Source: Opisthocomus hoazin (taxonomy: Eukaryota > Chordata > Aves > Opisthocomiformes > Opisthocomidae). From it: a stretch of 64,000 bases of DNA. Both the position numbers and the translations under genes were made by a program. The notes under the pieces are model-generated. The model was given only the letters and a program-made list of their open reading frames with translations. It had not been told where the DNA came from and searched no databases. Positions 61,801 to 64,000 of this stretch are shown in pieces (the first letter of the stretch is position 1; each line of letters starts with the position of its first letter). Location: assembly GCF_030867145.1 (NCBI RefSeq), contig NC_134428.1, positions 7,006,001-7,070,000 on the forward strand. Direction: 5' to 3'.

Positions 61801-62339
61801 TGCAGACAGCATCCAGGGATACCTCCAATTGTTCTGGTAGCAGAAATAAAGCCCAAGAGTGAAGGTAATGAGATTTTGCTTGATGTCATGAAGTCTAAGT
61901 GGTCAAAGCATACAAGTATAAAAGTAAAATTGTGTGGTTTTGTTTTTTGTTGTTTTTTAAACCCACACAAATACCCTAGGTAAAAGTAGTTTAAAAATAA
62001 TGACATTGTTTGGCTTGTTATTAGGCTGCTAACTTAAATATTTGGAATAAGATCAATAGATGTCAATCTGTTTTCACTCAATCGAACAATTAAAAAAGTA
62101 GCAGCTATTTCACATTTTAAACCACATGTTAAATAGGTTGCTGCTCTTGGTATACATGCTTCTTGCTTCAGCCCTTGTCTGTTCCAGTACTAAACTATGC
62201 TTCAGAAAGATGTCACTTATAACGTTTTTTTCCTGGAATAGTCCCCTCCCTGCCCTTTGACATTTAAACAATTTGAGTGCTCTCTGTTTTGCCCAGGAAA
62301 AGACAGAAGGTAAGAAATAAAGCCAATTAAGATTGTGAG
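58867..62339. other. Intergenic stretch before RSL1D1, no gene seen
   Basis: AT-rich, with no long coding frame and no recognised repeat. One short segment at 61780-61863 on the + strand has exon-like splice borders (see findings) but no family match. Confidence 0.5.
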
Positions 62340-62345
62340 TTTATT
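62340..62345 (-). terminator. RSL1D1 poly(A) signal AATAAA
   Basis: TTTATT on the + strand, AATAAA on the RSL1D1 strand, 160 bp past the stop, giving a short 3' UTR. Confidence 0.6.
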
Positions 62346-62504
62346 TGGTCCAGCTTGTCAGAAGGAAACACAAATTAATCCTTACAGGTCTCAGTGAAAA
62401 AAGCTCTTGGGATCGTGTTTTCTTAAGAAGATATTTTACTTCATCAATATATTTGTTTACTAAACAGACACCCCTCAATGACTATATAAAATGTGTTACA
62501 ACGC

Positions 62505-62849
62505 TCATGCTGACTGTAGCTGGCGCGCTTTCTTGGGTGTTTGCTTTGGCGTTTTCGAAGACTTGTTGGCTGACTCTGTTGATTTGCCAGCTTTGGGTGT
62601 TGCGAAAGACTTTGCTTCAGGCTTTTTGGGAGTCTTTTTTATCTCTTTTTCTTTTATTGCTTCCTTTGGCATGCTGAGCTGCTTGTTTTTTTTCTGTTTT
62701 GACGATGTCCGCAAGTCTGCACACTCTTCTGGAACTTCATGTTTTGATTTTGGAGTTTCCACAGCTAGAGGTTGTTTCTTTCTCTTACCAAGGGGTGGTT
62801 TAGTTTTCTCACCTAGGATGTCAACTTTTTCTGGACTTGGTTCCATTTT
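62505..62849 (-). CDS. RSL1D1: RSL1D1, ribosomal L1 domain-containing protein 1, last coding exon
   Basis: Acceptor AATACAG precedes 62849, and 114 codons run to the stop at 62505-62507. The sequence is lysine-rich and low-complexity. TPKKPEAKSFATP matches the human RSL1D1 tail TPKKPEAKFFTTP, and KRKKQPLAVETPKSK matches KKRKALPASETPKAA. This is the disordered basic tail; the L1 domain lies upstream, off the window. The protein is nucleolar and is linked to ribosome biogenesis, nucleostemin localisation and senescence in mammals. Identification rests on the tail alone, but the fit is specific. Confidence 0.85.
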   Translation of the reverse strand, partial: KMEPSPEKVDILGEKTKPPLGKRKKQPLAVETPKSKHEVPEECADLRTSSKQKKNKQLSMPKEAIKEKEIKKTPKKPEAKSFATPKAGKSTESANKSSKTPKQTPKKARQLQSA

Positions 62850-63954
62850 CTGTATTTAACACAGACAAATAAAGTTACCCTTCCACCTGAGAAACTTCTT
62901 TACTGTTTTGCAAGAAGAAGGATCAATGAAAACCATTATAAACGACAAATGCTTTCTACTGACTGAACTGTGCCCTAGCCCAAATCATCTGTTCACATTT
63001 CCGTCTGGAAGCAGAGGATTAAATACAGAACTAAATAATTAAAATAATGAGAAAAAAACCCAAAACCCAAACAAAACAACCCCACAAAATACTGAGCAAG
63101 CAAATAGATTTAACTGGTGCAGGGATCCTCCTGACCAGCCACGCCACTGACCTCTGCTGGCAAGCTTCAAACCACAGTCCTCTTGTTGCCACATTACCAG
63201 GCTTAACAGAGCGAATGGAGATCAGCAGCTCTAGCTGAAGTCCAGCTGCACACACAGGAACTGACTGCACTCTTACCTGTGCACCGGGCCTAGTATTCCC
63301 TAGAGCTCAGCACTATTCCCAAATGGCCCTCACGAAAGAAGGCTGCTGTCATCAGAACAATTCACGCAGTCCAACTCTAGCTGTATCCACCCCAGGTCTC
63401 TGGAAATAGGGCTCTGGCAGCCATATCACGTGAGCTAATGTACGCCTGTTGCATTACAGCAGCTTGAAGCAAGCTGCATGAATTTTTTTGGTGGGCCTGC
63501 ACTTAATAGTTTTAGCTCGGGCATCCCTGAAAAGGTACATCATTACAGTTTAAGGATATGCTCCAATCATGAATATAGTGCAACTAAGTTGAATTTTAAG
63601 TGTTATTGTTTTGTTCATCCAAATATCTTTCCTAGATATTTGTTAAATGTGAGTATTATCAGTCTGGCTGTTTTGCTGACATGTTAACGACATGATCCGC
63701 ATCATCTCCTATACTGGTAACAAGTCCACACAGTATTTCACACAAGCTGCTAGCTCTCAATTTATATTACATCATTGTTAATGTTGCATATTACCATCCT
63801 AGAGAATGTTATTTGTTCTTACTCAAGTTTTGCGCTCCAGGCAGAAGACGATATATTAAAATACATTAAAATTTAATTTTAAAAGAAATTTGAAATTAAA
63901 AGTTTTATGCTTTACTTGATCAAGTATTAAGCCGTTTCGCAATCATTTATTTAC

Positions 63955-63986
63955 CCTTTCTTCTGACTTCAGGCTTGCTATTCGAC
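63955..63986 (-). CDS. Possible RSL1D1 mini-exon at the window edge
   Basis: On the - strand, TTTTGTCTAG is followed by 32 bases and GTAAAT. One frame reads SNSKPEVRRKG, basic like the RSL1D1 linker. It is too short to align with confidence. The 1.1 kb between it and the last exon shows nothing else and is taken as intron. Confidence 0.3.
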
Positions 63987-64000
63987 CTAGACAAAATTGC

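Noticed and set aside
1-64000. CRISPR arrays, bacterial operons, phage or integron features
   Set aside because: None present. The window is vertebrate nuclear DNA with spliced genes.

Overview
The window looks like avian nuclear DNA. It holds intron-rich vertebrate genes with short introns and GT-AG splice sites, CpG-island promoters, and CR1 LINEs that end in the ATTCTGTG-type octamer repeat typical of birds. The species cannot be fixed from the sequence alone, and a crocodilian or turtle is less likely given the compact introns. All gene names come from reading the translated exons against family sequences known to me; no search was run.

Layout. From the left edge to about 21.7 kb, on the + strand, lie the last 18 coding exons of PDXDC1 (a PLP-dependent decarboxylase-like protein), with upstream exons off the window. 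Convergent to it, 22.0-29.1 kb on the - strand, is a complete ten-exon NTAN1 (N-terminal asparagine amidohydrolase, Asn/N-degron pathway). In tandem behind it, about 30.9-48.9 kb on the - strand, is a complete RRN3 (TIF-IA, RNA polymerase I initiation factor) in 17 coding exons. This order and orientation match the human 16p13.11 block. At 52.0-55.0 kb on the - strand is a TMEM238-family two-pass membrane protein: exon 1 is clear, and the proposed second exon does not fit in phase. At 62.3 kb to the right edge on the - strand is the 3' end of RSL1D1, a nucleolar ribosomal-L1-domain protein. RRN3 and RSL1D1 both serve ribosome production, and their closeness here differs from the human map as I know it.

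Repeats. A nearly full-length CR1 (about 4.5 kb) sits in RRN3 intron 7, in the sense orientation. It has ORF1 with an esterase domain and ORF2 with endonuclease and reverse transcriptase, broken by only a few changes. A second, 5'-truncated CR1 at 56.4-58.9 kb was later hit by a solo endogenous-retrovirus LTR. A short CR1 3' end lies at 1.3-1.8 kb and a much older CR1-type relic in RRN3 intron 11. GC-rich minisatellites flank the RRN3 and TMEM238-like promoters.

The points most worth a second look are: loss of the Schiff-base lysine position in PDXDC1; divergence of two growth-signal phosphosites at the RRN3 C-terminus; the phase mismatch in the TMEM238-like gene; and a long, mostly open antisense reading frame in a PDXDC1 intron that no recognised feature explains. 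I did not find a wholly new multi-gene system.
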